Program-made: the position numbers and the translations under genes
From: Nitrososphaerota archaeon
GTDB lineage: Archaea > Thermoproteota > Bathyarchaeia > Bathyarchaeales > Bathycorpusculaceae
Direction: 5' to 3'
Length of the DNA stretch: 10,241 bases
Assembly: GCA_031283385.1 (NCBI GenBank)
Contig: JAITBW010000010.1
Span: 1-10,241, forward strand
Shown: positions 1-7,087 of the stretch, one piece after another
How the letters are laid out: each line of letters opens with the position of its first letter
How positions within the stretch are numbered: the first letter of the stretch is position 1
The notes under the pieces: model-generated
Told to the model about the DNA's origin: nothing
Seen by the model: the letters and a program-made list of their open reading frames with translations, nothing else
The model's database searches: none

Positions 1-143
1 CAAGGTTGTGAAATGTTGAAAATCATGATAAAATATGGCAATATATTCCTTGAACGAGGAACTAAAACGAGTAAAAACACGAAAAAATGACGTTATCTCT
101 CTAAGTGTGAACACTCTCAACAAAAACAATTTTGCCATGCTAA

Positions 144-158
144 CTTTTTATATTATAC
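144..158 (+). promoter_or_regulatory. TATA-like promoter element of the flavin oxidoreductase gene
   Basis: An A/T tract reading CTTTTTATATTATAC resembles an archaeal TATA box. Transcription would start about 25 nt downstream, near 170, just before the Shine-Dalgarno-like AAAGGAG at 175-181. That arrangement agrees with a translation start at the TTG at 191 and argues against the ATGs at 35 and 137, which lie upstream of or at the box. The call rests on sequence appearance only. Confidence 0.4.
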
Positions 159-190
159 ATAAGCAAACATTATCAAAGGAGCTCCGTTGT

Positions 191-1168
191 TTGCCTAAAT
201 TATCTGACACCCTACAAGTTAAAGACTATACATTAAGAAACCGTATTGTTTTCCCACCTATGCAAAGTGGTCGCGCAGACTTTAACGGGGCAATCACATC
301 CAAACTCATCAACTTTTATGTTCGACGCTCAGCACACATCGGATTACCTATAGTAGAGCATGCATACATTGATTTGTTGGGTAAAATTGGACCAAAACAA
401 TTGGGCATTTATGATGACTCTTTAATTTCAGGATATGAAAAACTCGCCACAGCTCTTCATAAAGAAGGCGTACCTGCAATAGTGCAGATATCACATGCGG
501 GTGGGGTAGCAAATAAAAAAGTTATACATAATCAGCCAGTTGGACCTAGTACTGCGGGAAAAATGCGTATGCTTGAAGTTGATGAGCTTAAAAATGTTGT
601 TGAACAATTCGTTGCTGCTGCGGAGAGGGCTGTTAGGGCGGGTTTTGATGGTGTAGAGTTGCATGGTGCTCATGGTTATTTGCTTAATCAGTTTTTTTCG
701 CCTTTGTTAAATAAGCGTGGTGATGAGTATGGTGGTTGTTTGGAGGGACGTATGCGTTTTCCTTTGGAGGTTGTTTTGGCGGTGCGTCGTCGGTTGGGTG
801 TGGACAAGTTGTTGTTTTATAGGGTGGGTTCTGATGATTTAGCGCCGTATGGTACGCATGTTGAGGATGCTGTTGTTTTTTCTCAGAGGCTTGTGGCGGC
901 TGGGGTGGATGTTTTGGATGTTTCTGGGGGTATGTGTGGGAGTAATCCTAAGCAGTTTAAGAGTGTTAGTGGTTATTTTGTTTCGCAGGCGGCGGCTGTT
1001 AAGAGGGAGGTGGGTGTTCCTGTGGTGGGTGTTGGGGGTATTGTGGATCCTGTGTTTGCGGATAGTCTTGTTGTGGAGGGTAAGGTGGATTTGGTTGCGG
1101 TGGGTAGGGCGTTGTGGCGTGATGTGTTGTGGGCGCGGGATGCTTTTTCTTGTTTGGGATATTGTTAG
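191..1168 (+). CDS. NADH:flavin oxidoreductase, Old Yellow Enzyme family (FMN TIM barrel)
   Basis: This is an FMN-dependent TIM-barrel ene-reductase-type enzyme, probably cytosolic; its substrate is unknown. In the 325-residue form it shows NRIVFPPM (17-24), QISHAGG (99-105), the family hallmark HGAHGYLL (158-165) followed by NKRGDEYGG, and the FMN-phosphate elements VGVGGI and VGRAL near 280-308. The His/His pair and Tyr of the HxxHxY motif are intact. The Cys and Tyr that follow PM in YqjM-type enzymes are replaced (PM-Q-S-G), as in other archaeal-looking members. It is a stand-alone barrel without the Fe-S/FAD extension of 2-enoate reductases. I chose TTG at 191 because AAAGGAG lies 9 nt upstream and the family's N-terminus fits there. 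An ATG at 35 or 137 would add 52 or 18 residues that do not look like the family. Codon usage shifts from A+C-rich to G+T-rich near 600. XPB follows 51 bp downstream; a functional link is not evident. Confidence 0.88.
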   Translation: MPKLSDTLQVKDYTLRNRIVFPPMQSGRADFNGAITSKLINFYVRRSAHIGLPIVEHAYIDLLGKIGPKQLGIYDDSLISGYEKLATALHKEGVPAIVQISHAGGVANKKVIHNQPVGPSTAGKMRMLEVDELKNVVEQFVAAAERAVRAGFDGVELHGAHGYLLNQFFSPLLNKRGDEYGGCLEGRMRFPLEVVLAVRRRLGVDKLLFYRVGSDDLAPYGTHVEDAVVFSQRLVAAGVDVLDVSGGMCGSNPKQFKSVSGYFVSQAAAVKREVGVPVVGVGGIVDPVFADSLVVEGKVDLVAVGRALWRDVLWARDAFSCLGYC

Positions 1169-1219
1169 TTATTGGGGTTTTTGGGTAGGTTTAACTGTTG
1201 CTTTTTAGTTTTTGTAGTT

Positions 1220-2638
1220 ATGTTTCGTTTGTGGTTTGATAAGGGTACGTTGTTGTTGAGTGGTGATGTGGGGACTCCGTATGGTAAGTGGGATCCTCGT
1301 TGTGGTTGTTATAGGGTTAAGGCGTGTCATTATAGGGATGTTTTGGATTTTTTGGGTGAGAGTAATGTTTCTTTTGAGGACTCTGTTTTTGATTTGCCTG
1401 CTTTTGAGCAGTTGGAGGGTAGTGTTGAGTTAAGGGTTTATCAGGATAAGGCGTTGGATAAGTGGTTGGCGGCGGGTAAGCGGGGTGTGTTAGTTTTGCC
1501 TACGGCTGCGGGTAAAACGTTTATTGCGCTTAAGGCTGTAGAGTTGCTTAAAATTCAGACTTTAATTGTTGTTCCCACGTTAGATTTGCTTGATCAATGG
1601 AGGAAGCGGGTAAGGGAGTGTCTTAATGTTGAGGCGGGTGTTATAGGGGGTGGTGAGTGTGTTGTGCGTATGGTTACTGTTTCTACTTATGACTCTGCGT
1701 ATGTTCAGGCGGCGTTTTTGGGTAACAAGTTTATGTTATTAATTTTTGATGAGGTGCATCATTTAGCTTCTCCTGGTTATATGCAAATTGCAGAGATGTA
1801 TAGTGCGCCTTATCGTATGGGGTTAACGGCTACGTATGAGCGGGCGGATAGTAGACATAATCTTTTGCCCTTACTAGTAGGTGACCCCGTCTATTCTGTC
1901 TCCGTTGAAGAATTAACCGTGGGGAAGCATCTCTCAGATTATACATATGAAAAAGTAGCAGTAGAGTTAACAGAGCAGGAGCAGAAAAGCTATGACGAGG
2001 ACATGACGGTTTTTAGGAATTATTTATCAATGAAACACTTTGTGTTAAGAACATCAAACGATTTTAGACGCTTTATTATGACAACAGGCAGAGACCCAAA
2101 AGCCAGAGAAGCTCTGCTTGCACGAAATAAGGCGCTAAAAACGGCGGTGAACTCTGAAACGAAGCTTTGTGTATTAGCAGAAAAACTGGAAGCATATAAA
2201 GCAGAAAAAATACTAATTTTCACACTATACAATGACCTAGTCTACACCATAAGCAAACGCTTCCTAATACCAGCCGTTACATACCAAACACCAAGAGAAG
2301 AACGACGAGAAATACTAACAAACTTTGGAAACGGCAAATACAAAACAATAGTTACCTCACAAGTCCTAGACGAAGGCGTAGACGTCCCAGACGCCTCTGT
2401 CGGAATAATACTAGGCGGCACAGGAAGCAAAAGAGAATTCATACAACGCCTAGGACGCCTCCTACGAAAAAAAGAAGGAAAAACAGCTAAACTAATAGAA
2501 ATAATCTCCAAAGAAACCATAGAAGTAAACATCAGCCGCAGACGACACCTAAAACAACAACAAGAACAAACACCACAAACAAAAACAACAACAGCACAAC
2601 AACAGCAGCAGCAACAGCGACGGCAGGGGGAGAGGTAA
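1220..2638 (+). CDS. xpb: XPB/Rad25-family superfamily 2 DNA helicase
   Basis: This is an ATP-dependent 3'-5' DNA helicase/translocase of the archaeal XPB family, which works with the nuclease Bax1 in DNA repair. In the 472-residue form, an N-terminal damage-recognition-like domain (about 1-65) precedes Walker A LPTAAGKT (93-100), DEVHH (177-181), LTAT (202-205), GVDVPDA (386-392) and the arginine-finger motif QRLGRLLR (409-416). The thumb insert lies at about 255-310. The XPB RED motif reads R-A-D here (208-210), so the acidic middle residue is missing. The C-terminus ends in a Gln/Thr-rich tail with seven consecutive Gln, unusual for the family. I chose ATG 1220 because the archaeal N-terminus (MFRLWFDKGTLLLSGD) starts there; TTG at 1172 would add a hydrophobic stretch. 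No clear Shine-Dalgarno precedes it, so it may be read from the upstream transcript. Codons change from G+T-rich to A+C-rich between about 1860 and 2220, inside the gene. Confidence 0.94.
   Translation: MFRLWFDKGTLLLSGDVGTPYGKWDPRCGCYRVKACHYRDVLDFLGESNVSFEDSVFDLPAFEQLEGSVELRVYQDKALDKWLAAGKRGVLVLPTAAGKTFIALKAVELLKIQTLIVVPTLDLLDQWRKRVRECLNVEAGVIGGGECVVRMVTVSTYDSAYVQAAFLGNKFMLLIFDEVHHLASPGYMQIAEMYSAPYRMGLTATYERADSRHNLLPLLVGDPVYSVSVEELTVGKHLSDYTYEKVAVELTEQEQKSYDEDMTVFRNYLSMKHFVLRTSNDFRRFIMTTGRDPKAREALLARNKALKTAVNSETKLCVLAEKLEAYKAEKILIFTLYNDLVYTISKRFLIPAVTYQTPREERREILTNFGNGKYKTIVTSQVLDEGVDVPDASVGIILGGTGSKREFIQRLGRLLRKKEGKTAKLIEIISKETIEVNISRRRHLKQQQEQTPQTKTTTAQQQQQQQRRQGER
2559..2637 (+). repeat. 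CAA/CAG-rich low-complexity tract encoding the Gln/Thr tail of XPB
   Basis: The 3' end of the helicase gene is almost only CAA, CAG and ACA codons, including a run of seven Gln codons near 2597-2617. Mixed CAA/CAG use means it is not a pure triplet repeat, but slippage could still have expanded it. It lies after the last helicase motif, so it is probably a disordered tail. Confidence 0.7.
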
Positions 2639-2639
2639 C

Positions 2640-4250
2640 ATGCTTCCAAGTAGTTTGCTTGTAGTAAATAAACGAAAAGGCGAAATACAGCCACGCTATG
2701 CAAAGCTATCGCCTGAAAACCTGAAAACTGCAAACAACATAATAGAATTCTACCAAAGCCACATTGGAGAGAAGAAAAAAACAATTACCGCATATATTAC
2801 AGAGTTAGAAAATCAAGGACACGAATACCGCTTTATCAGAGCACTATCATTACTGCTTGACCGAAAAAGCCACTTTACATGCAACAACAAAATCAACCCC
2901 GTAGAACTAAGAAAAAAAGTGTTCCAAACAACACAACAAATAGGAACACCCACAACACCAGAAAAACGACAAGAAATAATCAAAACCGTATCCACAGAAC
3001 TATCCCTACCAACAGAAACAATTGAAGAACAACTATACGCCGATTTAGAATCAGAACTAACACTCAAAACATTCGAACCCCCAACAGCATATGAATTACT
3101 CCAAAAGTACAACATTAGCTTAACACAAACACTCCTCTTCGAGTGCAGCGAACTAAATTTTAAAACATCAGGCAACTGGCAAAAACTATTTTACACCATT
3201 AAAAAACTCGGACTCATATATGAAATAACACAAGAAAACAACAACTTTCACATAAAAATAGACGGCCCCTCAAGCCTATTCAAACTAACAAAAAAATACG
3301 GAACAAACATAGCCAAACTATTACCCACAATAATCACAAACCAAGAATGGACAATAAACGCCAAAATACTATGGAAATACACAAACGAAATATGCAACTT
3401 TAACATAGAACACACAAAACACAACACAATACTACAACCACCACAACCACAACAGCAGATAGATAATTCACAAATAGCAACAACAAAATATGATAGCTCC
3501 ACGGAGGAAAACTTTGCCAACCAATTTAAAGCCGTAAACCCGGGATGGCACATTAAACGGGAACCAGAGCCTATACTAGCAGGTCACCAAGTTATCATAC
3601 CCGACTTTTCACTTGAAAAAGCAGGACTCAAAATTTATCTAGAAATAATAGGCTTTTGGACAGAAGACTATCTGCAACGTAAAGCAGAAAAACTAGAAAA
3701 AACAAACGTACAAATGCTACTAATAGTCCAAGAAACATTAGCCTGCGAAAAACTTGCAGCACTAGAAAAAAGACCACAGCTACACTTCATTTACTACAAA
3801 GACAAAATCCCACTAGCACCAATTCTCCAATACCTCCAAAAAGAATTCGAAAAAATTAAAACAAAAGAAATAAAACTAGTACAAGAAATGCAGATAACAT
3901 TCACAGAACCCATACTACTCTTCACAGAATTCGCCAAAAGAATAGGCATATCAACTGAATCCGCACAAACAGCCCTAACAACTAACCCACCCACAAACTA
4001 CATCCCAACAACCAACGGCTTAATAAGCAAAGAAAAACTCCAACAAATATCAAACACAATAGACAACGCCCTAAAACAAACAGGAAAACTAACACTAACA
4101 CAAGCAACCACCATAATAGAAAAAGAAGGAACAACCGACACAACCGATATATTAGAACACCTCACATACAAAATAAAATGGCGCGGAATAAACAGCGAAC
4201 AAGCAGAAATCACACCACCACAACAACCAACTAAAAACGGTTCAAAATAA
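2640..4250 (+). CDS. bax1: Bax1-type endonuclease (DUF790), partner of XPB
   Basis: This is the nuclease that binds archaeal XPB and cuts DNA at the helicase junction in a nucleotide-excision-repair-like reaction (known for the family). The N-terminus MLPSSLLVVNKRKGEIQPRY is characteristic. The nuclease core is at about 285-370: YDSSTEENF, WHIKREPEPILAG, VIIPDFSL (D322), YLEIIGFWTEDYL (E335) and lysines near 348-351, giving a PD-(D/E)xK-like set, then the conserved LIVQETLACEKL. At 536 residues it has a longer, Gln/Thr/Asn-rich C-terminal part (about 410-536) and a Gln/Pro linker at 266-273. The ATG at 2640 sits 1 nt after the helicase stop, with GGAG at 2629-2632 spaced 7 nt, so the two genes are translationally coupled. 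The whole gene is strongly A+C-rich on its coding strand, unlike the first half of its partner. Confidence 0.92.
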   Translation: MLPSSLLVVNKRKGEIQPRYAKLSPENLKTANNIIEFYQSHIGEKKKTITAYITELENQGHEYRFIRALSLLLDRKSHFTCNNKINPVELRKKVFQTTQQIGTPTTPEKRQEIIKTVSTELSLPTETIEEQLYADLESELTLKTFEPPTAYELLQKYNISLTQTLLFECSELNFKTSGNWQKLFYTIKKLGLIYEITQENNNFHIKIDGPSSLFKLTKKYGTNIAKLLPTIITNQEWTINAKILWKYTNEICNFNIEHTKHNTILQPPQPQQQIDNSQIATTKYDSSTEENFANQFKAVNPGWHIKREPEPILAGHQVIIPDFSLEKAGLKIYLEIIGFWTEDYLQRKAEKLEKTNVQMLLIVQETLACEKLAALEKRPQLHFIYYKDKIPLAPILQYLQKEFEKIKTKEIKLVQEMQITFTEPILLFTEFAKRIGISTESAQTALTTNPPTNYIPTTNGLISKEKLQQISNTIDNALKQTGKLTLTQATTIIEKEGTTDTTDILEHLTYKIKWRGINSEQAEITPPQQPTKNGSK

Positions 4251-4251
4251 C

Positions 4252-4272
4252 AATAAAGAAAAAAACAAACAG
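4252..4272 (-). terminator. Possible oligo-T terminator of the Bro-N gene
   Basis: Just past the minus-strand stop of the Bro-N gene, the minus strand reads a series of T runs (TTTTTTTCTTTATTG). Archaeal transcription often ends at such T tracts without a hairpin. The tract lies in generally A-rich plus-strand DNA, so composition alone could explain it. Confidence 0.35.
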
Positions 4273-4286
4273 AAAACAACACAGAA

Positions 4287-5159
4287 CTATTGTGTATCTT
4301 CTACATTATCCTCTTTATCAGCCTCATATTCAATTACATCCGTAAAAAGCTGCGCAAAATCAACCGCCTTCTTTGAAGTTATAACAGGCTTGCCTGACGC
4401 TTTTTCAATAGCTTTTCTCGTATCACCCACAATACTACCGCCACTTTTTGCAACTTTTTTATTTTCCTCAAAAGTCTGCGGTTTCTGCTCTCGAGATATT
4501 TCCGCTGTGGTCGCTTCGGCAAGCTGATTAAGCGATAACTCCAACAATGACATGTTATATCTCAAATTTTCTTTTTTCAAACCCTTCAAATTCTTATATT
4601 GCCTTGTTGTCATGTCAGTCCATGCTTTTGTTATTTCATCCGTTAAAATAGCAAATTCGGCTCCCTGCTTTACACCTCTGTTTTCCCATTCGCTCGTTAA
4701 GTCTTTTCTAACCTGTATAGCTTGTAATCTTTGGTTTATCCATTCGCGAGAGTAGCCTTTCTTCAAATATGTAGCAAGAGCACGGTCAATCGTTATTTCG
4801 GGGTCTATTGTTTCATTGATTCTATCATTGCCCACCTCGGCAAGCCAAAGCTTAAACGGTTCAGCCTTAGGCGAAGGTATGGATTGGATAATGCGTAAAA
4901 CACCTTTAGTATCCGCAACGTCAGTAAGTCGCATTTTACCATCTTCAGCAAGCATTTTCAACTGTCCGATTTTTTCGGACAGTTCACTTCCTTCGGCTTT
5001 TAACTTTGTTTTCAGATCATTCCAATATTTTCGTGGACGGTCATTATTCGTTAAAACTCGAATTACATCGACAATAGAGAAGTACCATTCCTCTTTTTCT
5101 TCATCCCAAACTGTACGAACACGCCTATTTTCAAAGAGCTTGATGTTTTTATCGTCCAT
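4287..5159 (-). CDS. Bro-N domain phage antirepressor-like protein
   Basis: This 290-residue protein has an N-terminal Bro-N domain (about 1-115: KLFENRRVRTVWDEEKEEWY, FSIVDVIRVLT, RPRKYWNDLKTKL, LTDVADTKGVLRIIQ, PFKLWLAEVG). A C-terminal region of the DinD/antirepressor type follows, with EWINQRLQAIQVRKDLTSEW (139-158), GAEFAILTDEITKAW (166-180), KGLKKENLRYNMSLLEL (192-208), LAEATTAEIS (213-222) and GGSIVGDTRKAIE (240-252). The family is common in prophages and gut bacteria, where Bro-N is thought to bind DNA; the role of this copy is unknown. It is convergent to Bax1 and has neutral, T-biased composition on the plus strand while its neighbours are A+C-rich, which suggests recent acquisition. 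No integrase, transposase or terminal repeats are visible beside it. No strong Shine-Dalgarno precedes the ATG, so the start is less certain than the family. Confidence 0.87.
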   Translation of the reverse strand: MDDKNIKLFENRRVRTVWDEEKEEWYFSIVDVIRVLTNNDRPRKYWNDLKTKLKAEGSELSEKIGQLKMLAEDGKMRLTDVADTKGVLRIIQSIPSPKAEPFKLWLAEVGNDRINETIDPEITIDRALATYLKKGYSREWINQRLQAIQVRKDLTSEWENRGVKQGAEFAILTDEITKAWTDMTTRQYKNLKGLKKENLRYNMSLLELSLNQLAEATTAEISREQKPQTFEENKKVAKSGGSIVGDTRKAIEKASGKPVITSKKAVDFAQLFTDVIEYEADKEDNVEDTQ

Positions 5160-5173
5160 ACGACCATCTTCAG

Positions 5174-5219
5174 GTGTTTAAATTATCTTATGTTAACACG
5201 TTTACTGTTATATTACATT
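5174..5219 (-). promoter_or_regulatory. Possible promoter and operator of the Bro-N gene
   Basis: Upstream of the minus-strand ATG at 5159, the minus strand has a TATA-like AATGTAATATAACAG (5205-5219). It overlaps a short inverted repeat TAACA-N7-TGTTA (5194-5210), and a TTTAAA-like tract lies closer to the gene. An operator beside an antirepressor-type gene would be plausible, but the half-sites are only 5 bp. Confidence 0.3.
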
Positions 5220-5276
5220 TGTCGAGAAATTCAAGACCACTTCATACACTATTTTCAAAACCTATAGGGGGTAATA

Positions 5277-5448
5277 GTGAAGAGATATTTTGAGGCAATT
5301 AAAACCAATTTGAAAATTACAAAGCCACAAATTGCGAAAGAACCTGAAATACCATTAGGAAGTTTGACCGCATAATAAAAAACTAGAAAAAGCAGGACAA
5401 ATTAAAGGGAACCTCTAACAAAATGGAATATGGACAAATGTAGAGTAA
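5277..5448 (+). pseudogene. Decayed winged-helix/HTH regulator fragment
   Basis: No intact gene lies between 5160 and 5528, but a small regulator remnant can be read. From GTG 5277 (preceded by AGGGGGT) the frame gives MKRYFEAIKTNLKITKPQIA, then KEPEIPLGSLTA, and stops at 5373. Moving one base forward near 5368, the reading continues HNKKLEKAGQIKGNL, hits an in-frame TAA at 5416-5418, and resumes QNGIWTNVE up to TAA 5446-5448. Together this looks like an archaeal winged-helix domain: a helix, 'T-x-x-Q-I-A-x-x-x-x-I-P-x-G-S-L' as the turn and recognition helix, then 'K-K-L-E-K-A-G-Q-I-K-G' and a short wing ending in NGIW. One frameshift and one stop within about 57 residues mark it as broken. 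What the intact protein regulated cannot be told. It sits next to the Bro-N island, which may have been inserted near it. Confidence 0.6.
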
Positions 5449-5474
5449 AGAAACAAACAACAACCGCCATTTAC

Positions 5475-5496
5475 AATAAAAATAACGAAAAACAAC
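5475..5496 (-). terminator. Possible oligo-T terminator of the beta-helix gene
   Basis: About 35-55 nt past the stop of the minus-strand surface-protein gene, the minus strand carries clustered T runs (TTGTTTTTCGTTATTTTTAT). This fits a factor-independent archaeal terminator, but the region is A-rich on the plus strand anyway. Confidence 0.33.
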
Positions 5497-5528
5497 CCTA
5501 TACAACATTAACAATCATACAAACACCA

Positions 5529-6755
5529 CTACATTTCGCCCCTACTGACCACCTTACGTTTAGAGGCAAATAATAAAACTGCCATAACAACAGCCAAAGT
5601 TACACCTACAACACCTATACAAATAACCACAACCTCACTCAAACTAAAACCACCACCAGTAGATACCACACCACCAGTTAACCCACCACTATTAGACCCA
5701 GAGCCACCATTATTACCACCAGATGATCCATTATTACTATTAGATGACCCACCACTGTTACTACTAGACGATCCACCATTATAACTGTAGGTGTATACAT
5801 CTTTGCCCTCGCCATCTTTGTTTGTAACTGTGTTACCAGAAATCACCCCATCCTGCCTATCAAACGATCCAAGTCTAATGTACACACCACCACCAGTACC
5901 AGCTGTATTACCTGAAATTTTACCACCAGACATAACAAAAGTACCTGAATTATACACGCCACCACCATAGAAATCGACATGATTGTTGTAAATTTCACCA
6001 CCAGACATAACAAAAGTACCGCCATTTGTCACACCGCCACCGGCACCCCACGCATTAGTACTGGTTATAGATAAAGCAGTATTGTTGAAAATTTCTCCAC
6101 CATACATTTCAAAAATACCATAGTTATAATTACCTACACCACCACCAGCACCATTACTTGCTCTGTTGTTGGAAATTTTACCTCCATACATCTCAAAAAT
6201 GCCATCATTGTACACACCACCACTAAAACCTTGAGGACCACCTACACCACCAAAACTCATTGGAGCGGTATTACCAGAAATCTCGCCACTAAGCAGAACA
6301 AGTTTACCACCAGATTCAACAGTTATCCCCCTACCTTCAACATACCCCTCATGAGTTACAATTATACCGTCAATTGTTAGTATTCCATTATCTTCAACAG
6401 TTAAAGTGCACCGACGATCTGCACCAATTAACTTGTAAAATCCGATAATTTTGCTGCTTGTCAAAGTTATGTCTTTATTGGTGGTGATGTTAATAGTATC
6501 TGTTAATTGGATATCGCTACTAAGCTCAATAATTGTTGATCCTTTAGCATTGTTAACAGCAGATCTAAGTTCAACCTCATTACTAACTTTACTACCCGAT
6601 GCACCTAATACAAAAGGCGAAACACTATTACTAAATGTACTAAATGTAGAAATAAAGCAAGAAGAAAACAACACTAGTACAAGCAGTAAAGAAACAAAAA
6701 GAGTCTTATCGGGTAGACAACGAAAATTAACTGTAGATTTAGCATTCACACGCAT
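5529..6755 (-). CDS. Secreted, membrane-anchored right-handed beta-helix surface protein
   Basis: This 408-residue protein is built like a cell-surface adhesin. A signal peptide or N-terminal membrane segment (hydrophobic about 19-35, after a Lys/Arg-rich start) is followed by a beta-helix region (about 56-310). Repeats there have the form 'GxFxMxGGxIxxN' at 185-197, 213-225, 246-258 and 271-283, plus related GEISGNTA and GVISGNTV turns. A Ser/Asn/Gly linker (327-359) and one C-terminal transmembrane helix (about 373-397) with a basic tail (SKRKVV) complete it. It should therefore be exposed outside with the C-terminus in the cytosol. Such 'GGGVYNxGTF' proteins are frequent in gut methanogens and gut bacteria; the ligand is unknown and no enzyme active site is visible. 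AGAGGTT 7 nt upstream supports the ATG at 6755. It is a single-gene unit, divergent from the methanopterin operon. Confidence 0.86.
   Translation of the reverse strand: MRVNAKSTVNFRCLPDKTLFVSLLLVLVLFSSCFISTFSTFSNSVSPFVLGASGSKVSNEVELRSAVNNAKGSTIIELSSDIQLTDTINITTNKDITLTSSKIIGFYKLIGADRRCTLTVEDNGILTIDGIIVTHEGYVEGRGITVESGGKLVLLSGEISGNTAPMSFGGVGGPQGFSGGVYNDGIFEMYGGKISNNRASNGAGGGVGNYNYGIFEMYGGEIFNNTALSITSTNAWGAGGGVTNGGTFVMSGGEIYNNHVDFYGGGVYNSGTFVMSGGKISGNTAGTGGGVYIRLGSFDRQDGVISGNTVTNKDGEGKDVYTYSYNGGSSSSNSGGSSNSNNGSSGGNNGGSGSNSGGLTGGVVSTGGGFSLSEVVVICIGVVGVTLAVVMAVLLFASKRKVVSRGEM
5922..6020 (-). repeat. Exact 24-nt direct repeat within the beta-helix gene
   Basis: The plus-strand stretches 5922-5945 and 5997-6020 (both beginning ACCACCAGACATAAC) are identical and lie 75 bp apart, exactly 25 codons. 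They encode GTFVMSGG in adjacent coils of the beta-helix. Two more coils, near 6091-6123 and 6179-6211, carry diverged versions (GIFEMYGG). The identity at synonymous sites suggests recent duplication or gene conversion of one coil. Confidence 0.75.
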
Positions 6756-6807
6756 GAAAGTAACCTCTTAAAGGTGTATCTTCAAATTTAACATACTTTA
6801 CGTGCAG

Positions 6808-6820
6808 CTTATATATCTTA
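6808..6820 (-). promoter_or_regulatory. TATA box of the beta-helix gene
   Basis: The minus strand reads TAAGATATATAAG, a good archaeal TATA-box shape. Transcription would begin near 6785, leaving a leader of about 30 nt containing the AGAGGTT ribosome-binding site (6762-6768) before the ATG at 6755. Confidence 0.5.
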
Positions 6821-7087
6821 TTGCAAAAATCCAACTGAGAACAAAAAATAACAAAAAGCAGAAAAACAAACAACGAACACTTACACAAATGAAATAGATA
6901 CAACACTGTCTTACTCATCAGATAGCACCTTACAAATTTTTTAGCATTTTTCAGAACCGTAAATCTAACGTGTACAGTATTCCAGTGTATCCATTTATTT
7001 TTTATAAAAGTAGGTCTTTTACAAGTTTGTAAGTATTTCATAATTATTTGGTATGGCAAACGGTTTTTTAATTAGAAGTTTAAAGCA

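Noticed and set aside
849..1208. Plus-strand open frame rich in Leu, Val, Trp and Gly overlapping the flavin oxidoreductase
   Set aside because: It is a shadow frame left open by the G+T-rich block, which has few A and so few stop codons; it has no family motif, and the overlapping frame carries clear enzyme motifs.
2242..2784. Minus-strand Cys/Ser/Phe-rich frame opposite the end of XPB and start of Bax1
   Set aside because: It is the complement of the A+C-rich block (Gln/Thr/Lys codons read as Cys/Val/Phe), with no recognisable domain.
4250..5528. Complete mobile element around the Bro-N gene
   Set aside because: I found no transposase, integrase, tRNA attachment site or terminal inverted repeats; only composition and protein family suggest transfer.
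5529..6300. CRISPR array suggested by repeating ACC/CCA-rich plus-strand DNA
   Set aside because: The repeats are codon-phased Gly-rich coils of a beta-helix protein with variable spacing (75-99 bp), without uniform repeat and spacer units.
6739..7059. Minus-strand 106-residue frame upstream of the beta-helix gene
   Set aside because: It overlaps the start and ribosome-binding site of the beta-helix gene and contains its TATA box; the Cys/Lys/Phe-rich product resembles no family I know.
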